Assembly (NCBI RefSeq): GCF_022695595.1
Contig: NZ_CP074380.1
Coordinates: 7,034,501-7,098,500, forward strand
Length of the DNA stretch: 64,000 bases
Reading direction: 5' to 3'
Origin: Streptomyces sp. MST-110588
Lineage (GTDB): Bacteria > Actinomycetota > Actinomycetes > Streptomycetales > Streptomycetaceae
Below, piece by piece: positions 46,986 to 56,125 of the stretch. Positions within the stretch are counted from its first letter, which is position 1. Every line of letters begins with the position of its first letter. The position numbers and the translations under genes are program-made. Below the pieces are notes generated by a model that did not search any database, was not told the origin of the DNA, and worked only from the letters and a program-made list of their open reading frames with translations.

Positions 46986-47318
46986 GGGCCATGGGCGGGG
47001 GCGCAGGCCCAGACGGTAGGGGTCCCGAGGGGTACGGGTCCGAGACGTACGGGTCCCAGAGGTACGGGTCCGGCCCGGCCCATGGCCGGACGCGCTGCCG
47101 GCATTCCTGACCCGATCTTGATGTCCGGGTAACCCTCCCGCAAGGATCAGGACAAAACCGGACCGTAGGCTGGTGGCAGCACCGTAGGCCGATGACGCTC
47201 CGCGGGTACCTCTGTCCCTTCTGTCACTTCTCTCGCTTTTGTTATTCCCGCTGTCGTTTCCGCCGCTTCCGTCATCCCGGTCGCATACGTCCTCGGTTGC
47301 CTGTTCCTAAGGAGGCCC
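46986..47318. other. Gap before the second FUSC gene, with GTACGGGTCC repeats
   Basis: 333 bases without a gene. Three 15-base units beginning GTACGGGTCC lie at 47032-47076. A pyrimidine-rich tract (about 47205-47280, long runs of C and T on plus) forms the leader of the FUSC gene, whose ribosome site AAGGAGG ends just before 47319. I cannot assign a promoter with confidence. Confidence 0.5.
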
Positions 47319-49469
47319 ATGCCCCGCGCCCTGCGCGCCGTGCCCGCCTGGCTCGCCCACCCGCTCCGCTGGCAGCGGCTGCCCGTCCCCTGGGTGGCGG
47401 TGGCCCGCGGCGCGCTGTGTGCCGGGCCGCTGCTGGCGGCGGGCATCGCCCTGGACCGCCCGGCCGCCGGTGTGCTGGCCGGGCTGGGCTCCATGCTCGC
47501 GGGCGTCAACGACCGGCCCGGCACCCGCAGGACCGGTGTGGTGCACATCGGGCTGCCCGCCCTCGCCTCCGCGCTGGGCATGCTGACGGGCGCCTCGCTG
47601 CGGGCGGCGGGTGTGCAGTGGGGCCTGCTCCCGGCGCTGTTCGTGGTCGGGTTCCTCTCCGGTGCGGGCAGCGTCGCCGGGCCCGTACGGTCCAACGCGG
47701 GCGTGCAGATGCTGGCCGCCACCATCCTGGGCGCGGGCATGCCGCTGTCCGGCGCGCCCTGGACCAAGGCTCTGTGTCTGCTCGCCGGGTGCCTGTGGCT
47801 CCTGCTGCTGCGGCTGGTGCTGCACCCGCCCCGCCCGGCCGGCGGGCCGCTGAGCGGGGAGCGGGCCGCCGTCGCCACCGTCTTCGACGCCCTCGCGGAC
47901 GCGCTGGAAGCCGTCGGCGGGCCCGGCGCGGAGCCCGCCCGGCGCCGCCTCACCGCCGCCTTGGACCGCGCCGACGAGGCCCTGCGGCTGCGCCGGCTGC
48001 TGCGCCGGACGCCCCGTACGGAGGAGCGCCTGCTCAGGGAGCGGCTGGCCGCCGCCACGGCGCTGTGCGAGGCCGGCATCGCCCTGCTGTGGGAGGCCCG
48101 GCCGCTGCCCGCGCGGACCGCCGAGGGCCCGCGGGCCCTGGCCCGGTCCCTGCGTACCGGCGAGCCGCCGGGCCGGCTGCCGTCCCCGAGGGCCACCTCG
48201 GCCGCCCGCGAAGCCTTCGACCGTGCCCTCCTGGACGCCGCGGTCGTCTTCGCCCGCACCGGGCCCGCCGCCGGGGCGACCGCCACGGCAACGGGCCCGG
48301 CCCCCTCGAACGGCTCCGCACCCGCTCCCGCCGGTACTGCCACCGGCACTCCCACCGGCACCCCCGCCGACACCGCCACCGACGAGGCAGCACGGTCCGG
48401 CCGTACCGGACAGGCGGCTGCGACCGGACGGTCCGACCGTACCGGGCACACCACCAGCGCCGTACGGAACGCCATACGGAACGCCATGCGCCTGATGAGG
48501 GCGGTGGTCAGCCCCCGCACCCGCCCCGGCCGGCAGGTGTTCGGGCCCGCCGGCCGCGAATACGGCCTGCGGGTCGCCGTCTGCGTCGCCGCCAGCACGG
48601 CCGTGGCCCTCCTGCTGCGCCCCGACCACTGGTACTGGCTCCCCGCCACCGCCACCTTCCTCGTCAAACCGGACCTGGGTCCCCTTTTCTCCCGTACGGT
48701 CAACCGCTTCGCCGGCACCGCCGCCGGGGTCCTGGTCTTCGCCGGGGCGGGCGCGCTGCTGGGCGGGGCCTGGTGGTGGCCCGCGCTGGCGGCCGGGGCG
48801 GGCGGCGCGCTGCTGCCGTTCGCCACCCGTCACTTCGCGCTCCAGACCGTCGCGATCACGGTCATGGTGCTGTCGTTCGTCCATGTCAGCGGTGACCCGC
48901 AGGCCGCGTTCGAGCGGATCGTGGACACGTCCATCGCCTGCGGCATCGTGCTCGTCGTCGGCCATCTGCCCAGGCTGGCCGACCCGCGCCGCCGTGTGGG
49001 CCAGCGGGTCACGGCCGCGCTGCGCCGCACCGAGAGCTATCTGCGTACGGTGCTCGAAACCGGGCCGGGGCAGGACCCCGCGGCGCGGCTGCCGCTGCGC
49101 CGGGCCGCCTACCGGGCGCTGGGGGAGGCCCGGGCGGCGGCCGAGACCGCGGCGGCCGAGCTGCTCGCCGTCCGCGACCGCAACCCCGACTGGACGGCCG
49201 TCGTCACCGCCGCGGAACGCATCGTCGACGCGGCGACCGCGTGCGCCGTACGCCTGGAGCACGGTGCGCGCCGCCCGAGCCCCGAGGACGCCCGCCGGCT
49301 GTGCCGGGCGCTGTCCTCGATGGCCGACGCGCTGGAGGACCCCCGCCGGCGCGGCGCCGGCGCGGCGTCCGGGCCCGCCCCCGCACTGCGCCCCGTACCG
49401 GACTGCGCCACTCTCACCGACGTGGCGGCGGAACTGGAGCGCCTGCGGGGGTACGCGGGCGCGGCCTGA
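47319..49469 (+). CDS. FUSC-family inner-membrane protein (aromatic acid exporter-like)
   Basis: 716 residues. ATG 47319 follows AAGGAGGCCC. It shows the duplicated FUSC plan: helices at about residues 25-175, a cytoplasmic helical region, a second helix set from about residue 405 (YGLRVAVCVAASTAVALLLRPDHWYWLPATATFLVKPDLG), and another helical tail. DHWYWLPATATFLVKPD is a typical FUSC signature. Between the halves lies a Gly/Ala/Thr/Pro linker of about 70 residues. Family members export aromatic acids or confer antimicrobial tolerance; the substrate is unknown. It is followed by a clear intrinsic terminator. Confidence 0.85.
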   Translation: MPRALRAVPAWLAHPLRWQRLPVPWVAVARGALCAGPLLAAGIALDRPAAGVLAGLGSMLAGVNDRPGTRRTGVVHIGLPALASALGMLTGASLRAAGVQWGLLPALFVVGFLSGAGSVAGPVRSNAGVQMLAATILGAGMPLSGAPWTKALCLLAGCLWLLLLRLVLHPPRPAGGPLSGERAAVATVFDALADALEAVGGPGAEPARRRLTAALDRADEALRLRRLLRRTPRTEERLLRERLAAATALCEAGIALLWEARPLPARTAEGPRALARSLRTGEPPGRLPSPRATSAAREAFDRALLDAAVVFARTGPAAGATATATGPAPSNGSAPAPAGTATGTPTGTPADTATDEAARSGRTGQAAATGRSDRTGHTTSAVRNAIRNAMRLMRAVVSPRTRPGRQVFGPAGREYGLRVAVCVAASTAVALLLRPDHWYWLPATATFLVKPDLGPLFSRTVNRFAGTAAGVLVFAGAGALLGGAWWWPALAAGAGGALLPFATRHFALQTVAITVMVLSFVHVSGDPQAAFERIVDTSIACGIVLVVGHLPRLADPRRRVGQRVTAALRRTESYLRTVLETGPGQDPAARLPLRRAAYRALGEARAAAETAAAELLAVRDRNPDWTAVVTAAERIVDAATACAVRLEHGARRPSPEDARRLCRALSSMADALEDPRRRGAGAASGPAPALRPVPDCATLTDVAAELERLRGYAGAA

Positions 49470-49585
49470 GCGTTCGGTGGTGGCGCATTCCGTTCCGTCC
49501 GGACCGATTGATCCGGCCATGTCCGGGCAAAGACCGGACGCGATCGGACAGGGTCGGTCACGATCCCGTCGTACGACAGAAAATG

Positions 49586-49606
49586 ACAGCTCTGTGGAGC
49601 TGTTTG
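49586..49606 (+). terminator. Intrinsic terminator downstream of the FUSC gene
   Basis: ACAGCTC (49586-49592) pairs with GAGCTGT (49597-49603) around TGTG, followed by TTTG. It is compact, with a short T-run, 117 bases after the stop codon. Confidence 0.6.
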
Positions 49607-49875
49607 TCGCTTACCGCACGTCGCAAGCACACACAGGAACCGAGCCCGCCCCCCTCGCCGCACCGGGAGCACTCCTGCGCCCCTCGGCCCCCGAACGTAC
49701 CTGTGCTCACCTGCGCCTCGACCGGCTCACCGCCCCCGCCCGTCCACGGCGTACCAGGACATGATGACGCGAATTGCCACTCCCGGGGGAGCGCGGCGCG
49801 CATACGCTCGCGGCAAGAGAACTCGCACGCAGTGGACCAAGAGAACGCGCACGACAGTGGACAACGGGGGCAAGC

Positions 49876-50997
49876 GTGGGGTGCTTCGCGTGGTTGCGAT
49901 CGTCGGGAGGGGACGGAGAGGACAGGAGAGACCGGCGAAGCGCCGGTGAGGTGCTGCACCGCGCGGGCGCGTACCGATTACCACCGACCTGGCGGGACCT
50001 GGCCGTCACGGTCGTGCTGCTCTACGGCGTGTTCACGGTCTTCCCCGCGGGTACCGGACTCCTCGGCCGGCAGACCGCCCTGGACGACGGCTCGCCCGTG
50101 GTCGGCCCGGTCGACGTCCTCCTCCAGCTCCTCGTCTCCGCGATGGCCCTGCCGGTCTACATGGGCCTGGCCGCACGCTGCCGGGAGTCCCGCTCGCCCG
50201 CCTGGCGCAGACGCTGCGCGCTGCTGGCCGGCGCCGGGTTGCTGCTGCTCACCGCGGCCGTACCGGTGGTGGGAGTGGCCGCACTGTGTTTCCTGGGCGG
50301 TGGTGTGCTGCGGGAGCGCAGGGCGCTGGGGCGCCCCCGGCCGGCCGCGCCGCCGCCCGCCGAACCGGGCTTGGTGACCGAGGCCCGGCAGGAGGAGCGC
50401 AGCCGGCTCCGGCGCGACCTGCACGACGGCCTGGGCCCGGCACTGGCTGGAATCCGGCTTCAACTGGAGACCGCCCAGGCCCGGTTGCAGCGGGAACCGG
50501 ACGCGCGGCGGCTGGTGGCCGCCGCCGCGGCACAGACCGCGCAGGCCGTACAGGAGGTCCACCGGGTGATCGACGGGCTGCGCCCCGCCGACCTGGAGGA
50601 GGACGAACTCCCCGGCGCCCTGCGCAGACTGGCGCGCCGGATGCGCAACACCTCGGTGGCCATCGCCGTCCGTACCCCCGAGCGGCCCGCCCGGATCGCG
50701 CCGGTGACCGAGGTGGCCGCGTACCGCATCGCCGCCGAGGCCGTGACCAACGCCATCCGGCACGCCGACGCCGACCGGATCGAGATGCGGCTCACCACGG
50801 GTGAGGAAACCGTGGTGCTGGATGTCATCGACGACGGCGTGGGACTGCACCCGGGCAGCCCGCGCCACTACGCGGTGGGCGTGACGTCCATGGCCCGGCG
50901 CGCCGCGGACGTCGGCGGACGGTGTGTGGTGGCCTCCCGCCGGGGCCCGAGTCCGGGGACCGTCGTCCACGCCGAACTGCCCCGGAGCCCGCGGTGA
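49876..50997 (+). CDS. NarL-type sensor histidine kinase with an N-terminal TTA codon
   Basis: 373 residues from GTG 49876 (GTG 49951 or an upstream ATG are alternatives). Two or three membrane segments (about residues 40-145) are followed by the HisKA_3 dimerisation box EERSRLRRDLHDGLGPALAGIRLQ with the phospho-His, then an ATPase domain (AEAVTNAIRHADADRIEM, DDGVGL). It phosphorylates the response regulator encoded next, overlapping by GTGA. The in-frame TTA at 49978-49980 suggests bldA-dependent expression late in growth. The 406-base gap to its left contains only a terminator and probably the promoter. Confidence 0.84.
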   Translation: MGCFAWLRSSGGDGEDRRDRRSAGEVLHRAGAYRLPPTWRDLAVTVVLLYGVFTVFPAGTGLLGRQTALDDGSPVVGPVDVLLQLLVSAMALPVYMGLAARCRESRSPAWRRRCALLAGAGLLLLTAAVPVVGVAALCFLGGGVLRERRALGRPRPAAPPPAEPGLVTEARQEERSRLRRDLHDGLGPALAGIRLQLETAQARLQREPDARRLVAAAAAQTAQAVQEVHRVIDGLRPADLEEDELPGALRRLARRMRNTSVAIAVRTPERPARIAPVTEVAAYRIAAEAVTNAIRHADADRIEMRLTTGEETVVLDVIDDGVGLHPGSPRHYAVGVTSMARRAADVGGRCVVASRRGPSPGTVVHAELPRSPR

Positions 50998-51653
50998 CCA
51001 TACGGGCGTTCCTTGTCGACGACCATCCGCTCTTCCTGACAGGGGTGCGGGTCGCGCTCCAGGACGCGGGCGTGGCCGTGGCCGGTGAGGCACACAGCGG
51101 CGAGGAGGCGCTGAAGCAGTTGCGTGCGACCGGTGCGCGCATCGACGTGGTCCTGGTGGACGTCCAGCTCCCCGGCTGTTCGGGCATCGAGGTGGCCCGC
51201 GCCATCACCTCCGGCGGCGCGCCGGAGGGCCACCGTCCGCGGGTGCTGATGGTCTCCATGTCCCAGGACGACGACGTGGTCGTGGCGGCGCTGCGGGCCG
51301 GGGCGCACGGCTACACCCTCAAGAGCGCCCCGAGGGAGGAACTGCTGCGGGCCGTACGGATCGTGGCCGACGGCGGCGCGGTGTTCAGCCCGTCGGTGGC
51401 CGGCCGGCTGGCCACGTACGTCTCCATGGGGCGCGACCTGCCGGGCCGCGCGGCCTTCCCCGAACTGACCGACCGGCAGCGCCAGATCCTCGATCTGCTC
51501 GCCCGGGGGTATGACAACCGGCGCATCGCCCGGGAACTGGTGCTGTCGGAGAAGACGGTCCGCAACCACCTCTCCCACGTGTTCACCCGGCTGCGGGTCA
51601 ACGACCGTACGCTGGCGGCGGTACGGGCCCGCGACGCCGGACTGGGAACCTGA
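50994..51653 (+). CDS. NarL/LuxR-type response regulator
   Basis: 219 residues. The receiver domain has the acidic pair VDDH and phospho-Asp in VLVDVQLPG, and Lys in YTLKSAP. A LuxR helix-turn-helix follows (LTDRQRQILDLLARGYDNRRIARELVLSEKTVRNHLSHVFTRL). GTG at 50994 overlaps the kinase stop. Partner of the upstream kinase; targets unknown, but the neighbouring MFS and ABC genes are candidates. Confidence 0.9.
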   Translation: MTIRAFLVDDHPLFLTGVRVALQDAGVAVAGEAHSGEEALKQLRATGARIDVVLVDVQLPGCSGIEVARAITSGGAPEGHRPRVLMVSMSQDDDVVVAALRAGAHGYTLKSAPREELLRAVRIVADGGAVFSPSVAGRLATYVSMGRDLPGRAAFPELTDRQRQILDLLARGYDNRRIARELVLSEKTVRNHLSHVFTRLRVNDRTLAAVRARDAGLGT

Positions 51654-51799
51654 ACGGCGCAGCGTACCCCCGGCGCCGAACCGGGCGGGTATGGCGAGGT
51701 CTTCATCGGACCGTACCGCGTCGGGAGCGTGCCGCGAGCGCCGCACGGCCGCCGTTCCGGCCCCGGAGAACGACAGGAACACGACCGGCCGGTCACGGC

Positions 51800-52976
51800 A
51801 TGATGCCGCGGATGAACACGATGGGCGAGGTGCCGGACCACGGTCCCCAAAAAGCGCCGGAGCGTCTTCGGCCGCCCCGATTTCCGCCTGCTCTGGTGCG
51901 GCGAGACCGTGAGCGGGCTGGGCAACGGCATCACCGTGGTGGGCCTGCCGCTGATCGCGGTCCAGGTGCTGGACGCCGGCTCCACCGCCGTCGGCCTGAT
52001 CTCCGCGGCGGTGTGGCTGCCCTGGCTGCTGGTCGGACTGCCGGTGGGCGCATGGGTGGACCGGATGCGCAAACGGCCACTGATGATCGCGTGCGATCTG
52101 GTGGCCGCCACGGCGCTGCTCAGCATTCCCCTGGCCACGTGGCGCGGCGCGCTCGCCCTCCCGCAGGTGATCGTCGTCGCACTGGTCTGTGGTACCTCGG
52201 CGGTGTGCTTCAACACCGCTTACCACGCCTACATCCGGATCGTGCTCGACGGCCGCGACCTGCTGGAGGGCAACGCCGAACTGCAGGGCGGCGAGGCCGC
52301 CACGCAGGTCGCCGGGCCGGGGGTGGCCGGAGCGCTCACCCAGGCGCTCGGCGCGGTCGCCGGGCTCGTGGCCGACGCGGTGACGTTCCTGGTCTCCGCG
52401 GTCTGCCTCCGGCGGATCCGGGCGGTCGAGCCGGACCCCGCTCCCGACGGGGAACGCGACCTCCTGCGGCGGCAGATCCTCCAAGGGCTCCGCTTCGTGG
52501 GCCGGGACCGGTACCTGCGGTGGATGGTCACCTGGGGTGCCGTGATCAACATGGCGCTGATGGGCTGCCAGGCGGGCCAGGTCGTGTTCCTGGTACGTAC
52601 CGTCGGGCTGGACCCGGCCACGGTCGGGCTGCTGCTGTTCGTGACGGGCGCCCTCGTCGTCGGGACCGGCGTTTCCGTGGCCGATGTGGTGGTCGGCACC
52701 TTCCGGCAGACCTACTGCCCGCCGCACATGCTCGGGCGGGTGGTGGCGACGGCCATGACTGCCAACCACAGCACCATCCCGCTCGGGTCCCTGCTCGGCG
52801 GCGTGCTCGGTGACGCGGTCGGGTGCCGCAGGACCATGTGGATCATGACGGGTGTCATCGCGCTCTCCTGGCTCGTCCTGGCCGTGGGCCCGCTGCGTCA
52901 CGAGCGTGACCTGCCGCGGACCCGCGCACCGGAACAGGTGCGGCGCAGACGGGAAGGGGAGCGGAGCGCCGCCTGA
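51800..52976 (+). pseudogene. Damaged MFS transporter gene (frameshift plus internal deletion)
   Basis: From 51909 a good MFS frame runs to 52976 (GLGNGITVVGLPLIAVQVLD, VGAWVDRMRKRPLMIACDL, FRQTYCPPHMLGRVV, GSLLGGVLGD). The natural N-terminus (VFGRPDFRLLWCGETVSG) continues in that frame upstream but has no start codon; the available ATGs (51800, 51812, 51821) are in another frame, separated by a one-base shift at CCCCAAAAA (51845-51853). In addition, TVGLLL joins directly to FVTGALVVGTGVSV, where relatives have about 50-60 more residues (two helices). Translation from GTG 51909 could still give a shortened protein. I think it is non-functional or decaying. Confidence 0.62.
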
Positions 52977-53005
52977 GCGGGCTGCCCGGCCGGGCCGGGG
53001 CCGGG

Positions 53006-53713
53006 TCAGTCCCCGGGGCCTTCGGGCCGCATTCCGGAGCGTGGACGGGCCGCGGTGACCAGGCCCGTCTCGTAGGCGGCGATGACGAGTTGGGCCCGGT
53101 CCCGGGCGCCGAGCTTGCCCAGCAGATGCCCCACGTGTGTCTTGACCGTCGCGGGGCTGACGTGCAGATGGCCGGCGATCTCGGCGTTGGACAGGCCGCG
53201 GGCGATGAGCGTGAGCACCTCGCGTTCGCGGTCGGTGGTGCCCGCCAGTTCCCGGGACGGCCGCTGGGCCGGCTCGGGCCGGCCGGCGAACTCCGCGATC
53301 AGCCGGCGGGTCACGCTCGGCGCCAGCAGCCCCTCGCCGGAGGCGACCACCCGGACCGCGGTGAGCAGGTCGGCGGGCGGGGTGTCCTTGAGCAGGAAGC
53401 CGCTGGCCCCGGCGCGCAGCGCCCCGTACACATACGCGTCCAGGTCGAACATCGTCAGGATGAGCACGCGGGTGGCGGCCGTGGCGGGCGACCCGCAGAT
53501 CGCCCGGGTCGCCTCGATGCCGTTCATCTCCGGCATCCGGACGTCCATCAGCACCACGTCCGGGCGCTCGCGGGCGGCCAGTTCGGCGGCCTGCGCGCCG
53601 GTCGCCGCCTCACCGACGACGGTCAGCCCGGGCTCGGCCTCCAGCAGGACGCGGAAACTGCCGCGCAGCAGCGCCTGGTCGTCGGCGACGAGCACGCGGA
53701 TCTGGTCGCTCAC
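53006..53713 (-). CDS. NarL/LuxR-type response regulator
   Basis: 235 residues. Receiver: VADDQ, VVLMDVRMPEMNGIEA (phospho-Asp), FLLKDTPP (Lys). LuxR helix-turn-helix: TDREREVLTLIARGLSNAEIAGHLHVSPATVKTHVGHLLGKLGARDRAQ. The GTG at 53713 overlaps the kinase stop by GTGA, fixing the start and showing that it is co-translated with the upstream kinase. Leftward operon, opposite to the other two-component system. Confidence 0.9.
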   Translation of the reverse strand: MSDQIRVLVADDQALLRGSFRVLLEAEPGLTVVGEAATGAQAAELAARERPDVVLMDVRMPEMNGIEATRAICGSPATAATRVLILTMFDLDAYVYGALRAGASGFLLKDTPPADLLTAVRVVASGEGLLAPSVTRRLIAEFAGRPEPAQRPSRELAGTTDREREVLTLIARGLSNAEIAGHLHVSPATVKTHVGHLLGKLGARDRAQLVIAAYETGLVTAARPRSGMRPEGPGD

Positions 53714-55032
53714 ACTGCTTCCTTGTCGGATCGCCGGTCCCCTTCGCCGGATGCCCCGCCGCTTTCCCCATCGGCTTCCCCATCGGTGTGGCCGTCGGTT
53801 CTCCCGGCGGGCCGGACGGTGGATTCGTAGGGTATACGGGCCCGTACGCGGTAGCCGCCGTCGGACAGGGGCCCGGCGGTGAAGCTCCCGCCGTACACCG
53901 CGACCCGCTCCCGCATGCCGATCAGGCCGTGGCCGCCGCAGAGTTGGCCCTCGCCCGCCTCGCCGTCCCCCAAGGGCGCGGCACGCCTCTCGGCGGGCAC
54001 GGCGCGTCCCTCGTCGCGCACCTCGATCCGTACGTCGCGGCCGTCGGCCGTCACGGCCACCCGGCAGTGCGTCGGAGCGGCGTGCCTGACCACGTTCGTC
54101 AGGGCCTCCTGCACTATCCGGTAGACGGTCAGCGCCACCCCGTCCGGCAGCGAGGCGACGCCGCGCACCTCCCGCCGGACGGTGATGCCCGCCAGTCGGG
54201 CCCGGTCGATGAGCCGGTCCAGGTCGGTGGCCCCGGGTGCCGGGGCCAGGCCCGCGTCCGCGTCGCCCTCCTCCGTACGCCAGGCGTCCAGCAGATACCG
54301 CATCTCGCGCAGCGCGCCGCGGCCGATGTCCTCGATGACCCGCAGCGCGTCGTACGCCTCCTGCGGGCGGGCCCGCCCGACATGGTTGGCCACCGCGGCC
54401 TTGACCGTGATCAGCCCCATGCTGTGGGTGACGATGTCGTGCATCTCGCGGGCGATGCGCAGGCGCTCCTCGGCCACCGCCAGCTCGGCGAACTCCCGTG
54501 CCGCGCGCTGCGCGTAGGCACGCCGGTCCCGCACCGCCCGCCCCACGGTCCACGCCCCGCCCAGCACGGCACAGCCCACCAGCGCGGTGCCCGGGGCCTG
54601 GTTCCACATGCCGCGGGTGCCCGCGAGGGTGCACAGGAGGAGCAGGGCCGTGCTCAGGCCCCCGATGACCCGGGTCGGCACGGACCGGGGCCGGGACCCG
54701 GTGAGCGCGACGGTGTAGAGCGCGAACGCCGCGGCGGTGAAGGGGTCACGTACGGCGCCCAGGGCCAGGCCCAGGACGGACAGCGTCAGGACGAGGGCGA
54801 AGACGGGCAGCGGCCACAGCCGGCGCACCGCGCACGGCAGGCCGGTCCCCGCGGCGATCAGGCACACCGCCCACAAAGGCAGGTCCGGCGCGGCGTCGGC
54901 GGGGCTCCCCCGCCCGTACAGAAGCATCAGTGGAACGGTCGCGAAGAGCAGCGCCGCCAGCCCGTCGAGCACGACCAGTTGGCCGCGGCCCAGCGGCTGG
55001 ACCAGCACCGGGCGCGGGGCGGGTTCGGACAT
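53710..55032 (-). CDS. NarL-type sensor histidine kinase (DesK-like membrane sensor)
   Basis: 440 residues. Five or six membrane segments occupy residues 20-165. The HisKA_3 box is EERLRIAREMHDIVTHSMGLITVKAAVANH with the phospho-His, and the ATPase domain shows QEALTNVVRHA and GHGLIGMRERVAVYGG. The C-terminal 35 residues are Asp/Gly/Glu repeats. ATG 55032. It is divergent, across 167 bases, from an ABC-2 transporter that it may regulate, a common arrangement for antimicrobial-peptide sensing. Confidence 0.87.
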   Translation of the reverse strand: MSEPAPRPVLVQPLGRGQLVVLDGLAALLFATVPLMLLYGRGSPADAAPDLPLWAVCLIAAGTGLPCAVRRLWPLPVFALVLTLSVLGLALGAVRDPFTAAAFALYTVALTGSRPRSVPTRVIGGLSTALLLLCTLAGTRGMWNQAPGTALVGCAVLGGAWTVGRAVRDRRAYAQRAAREFAELAVAEERLRIAREMHDIVTHSMGLITVKAAVANHVGRARPQEAYDALRVIEDIGRGALREMRYLLDAWRTEEGDADAGLAPAPGATDLDRLIDRARLAGITVRREVRGVASLPDGVALTVYRIVQEALTNVVRHAAPTHCRVAVTADGRDVRIEVRDEGRAVPAERRAAPLGDGEAGEGQLCGGHGLIGMRERVAVYGGSFTAGPLSDGGYRVRARIPYESTVRPAGRTDGHTDGEADGESGGASGEGDRRSDKEAV

Positions 55033-55199
55033 GCCCCGAGCGTATCCGGCCCGGCCCGCGCCCGCGTCCGCCCACGGGTGGTCATCCGAGGGGCTGATCC
55101 CGTACGCCGCGGGCGGCCGTCCGTCAGCCCGGGGGCCGAGGCCGGAACTCGCCGGACGCTCCGACGCGCCGCGGTGCCCGGCGGCGGGAGCCTTGCGGG

Positions 55200-56125
55200 G
55201 TGATCGATGTCAAGAACCTCACCAAACGCTACGGGCGGACCGTGGCCGTGGACGGGCTGTCCTTCCAGGTGCTGCCGGGCCGGGTAACCGGCTTCCTGGG
55301 GCCCAATGGCGCGGGCAAGTCCACCACCATGCGCGTCATGCTGGGTCTGGACCGGCCGGATCAGGGGCAGGTCCTGATCGACGGCCGGCGTTACGACGGG
55401 CTGCGGGAGCCGCTGCGGCACATCGGCGCGCTGCTGGAGGCCAAGTCCGTGCACGGCGGCCGGAGCGCCTACCACCACCTGCTGTGGCTCGCCCGTACCA
55501 ACCGGATCCCCCGGCGGCGCATCGCCGAGGTCATCGAGCTGGTCGGGCTGGAGAGCGCGGCCGGCAAGCGCGCCGGAGGCTTCTCGCTGGGCATGAGCCA
55601 GCGGCTGGGCATCGCCGCGGCCCTCCTGGGGGACCCGCGGATCCTGCTGCTGGACGAGCCGGTCAACGGACTGGACCCCGAAGGCATCCTGTGGATACGG
55701 AACCTGATGAAGCAACTGGCGGGGGAGGGGCGCACCGTCTTCGTCTCCAGCCACCTCATGAGTGAGATGGCGATCACCGCCGACCACCTCATCGTCATCG
55801 GGCAGGGCCGGCTGCTGGCCGACACCAGCATGAGTTCCTTCATCGAGCGCAACTCCCGTACGAGCGTCCGGGTCCGTACCCCCGACCCCGAGCGGATGCA
55901 CAAGGTGCTCACCGCGCGGGGCATCGACGTCGAGCGGGCGGCGGACGGCACGCTGGAAGCGGTGGGGGCCGCTCCCTCGGAGGTCGGCGAACTGGCCGCC
56001 GCCAACGGGCTGACCGTCCACGAGGTCAGCGCGCGGACCGCCTCGCTGGAGGAGGCGTTCATGCGGCTGACGGCACCGGCCGTGGAGTACCACGCCGGGC
56101 CCGCCCGGGAGGGGAAAGCACATGA
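55200..56125 (+). CDS. ABC-2 transporter ATP-binding protein, with a 3' frameshift
   Basis: From GTG 55200, about 308 residues to the expected stop. Walker A GPNGAGKST, signature FSLGMSQRLG (a variant of LSGGQ), Walker B ILLLDEPVNGLDPEG, H-loop VSSHLMSEM; the C-terminal part is that of NatA-like exporters ending near RLTAPAVEYHAG. As written the frame continues to 56810 through the permease gene as Arg/His/Pro-rich text. One more G in 56111-56114 gives REGEST-stop with TGA at 56123-56125, overlapping the permease ATG as ATGA. The span given is the expected gene. With the permease it may export a peptide or drug, perhaps for immunity to the adjacent lasso peptide. Confidence 0.8.
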
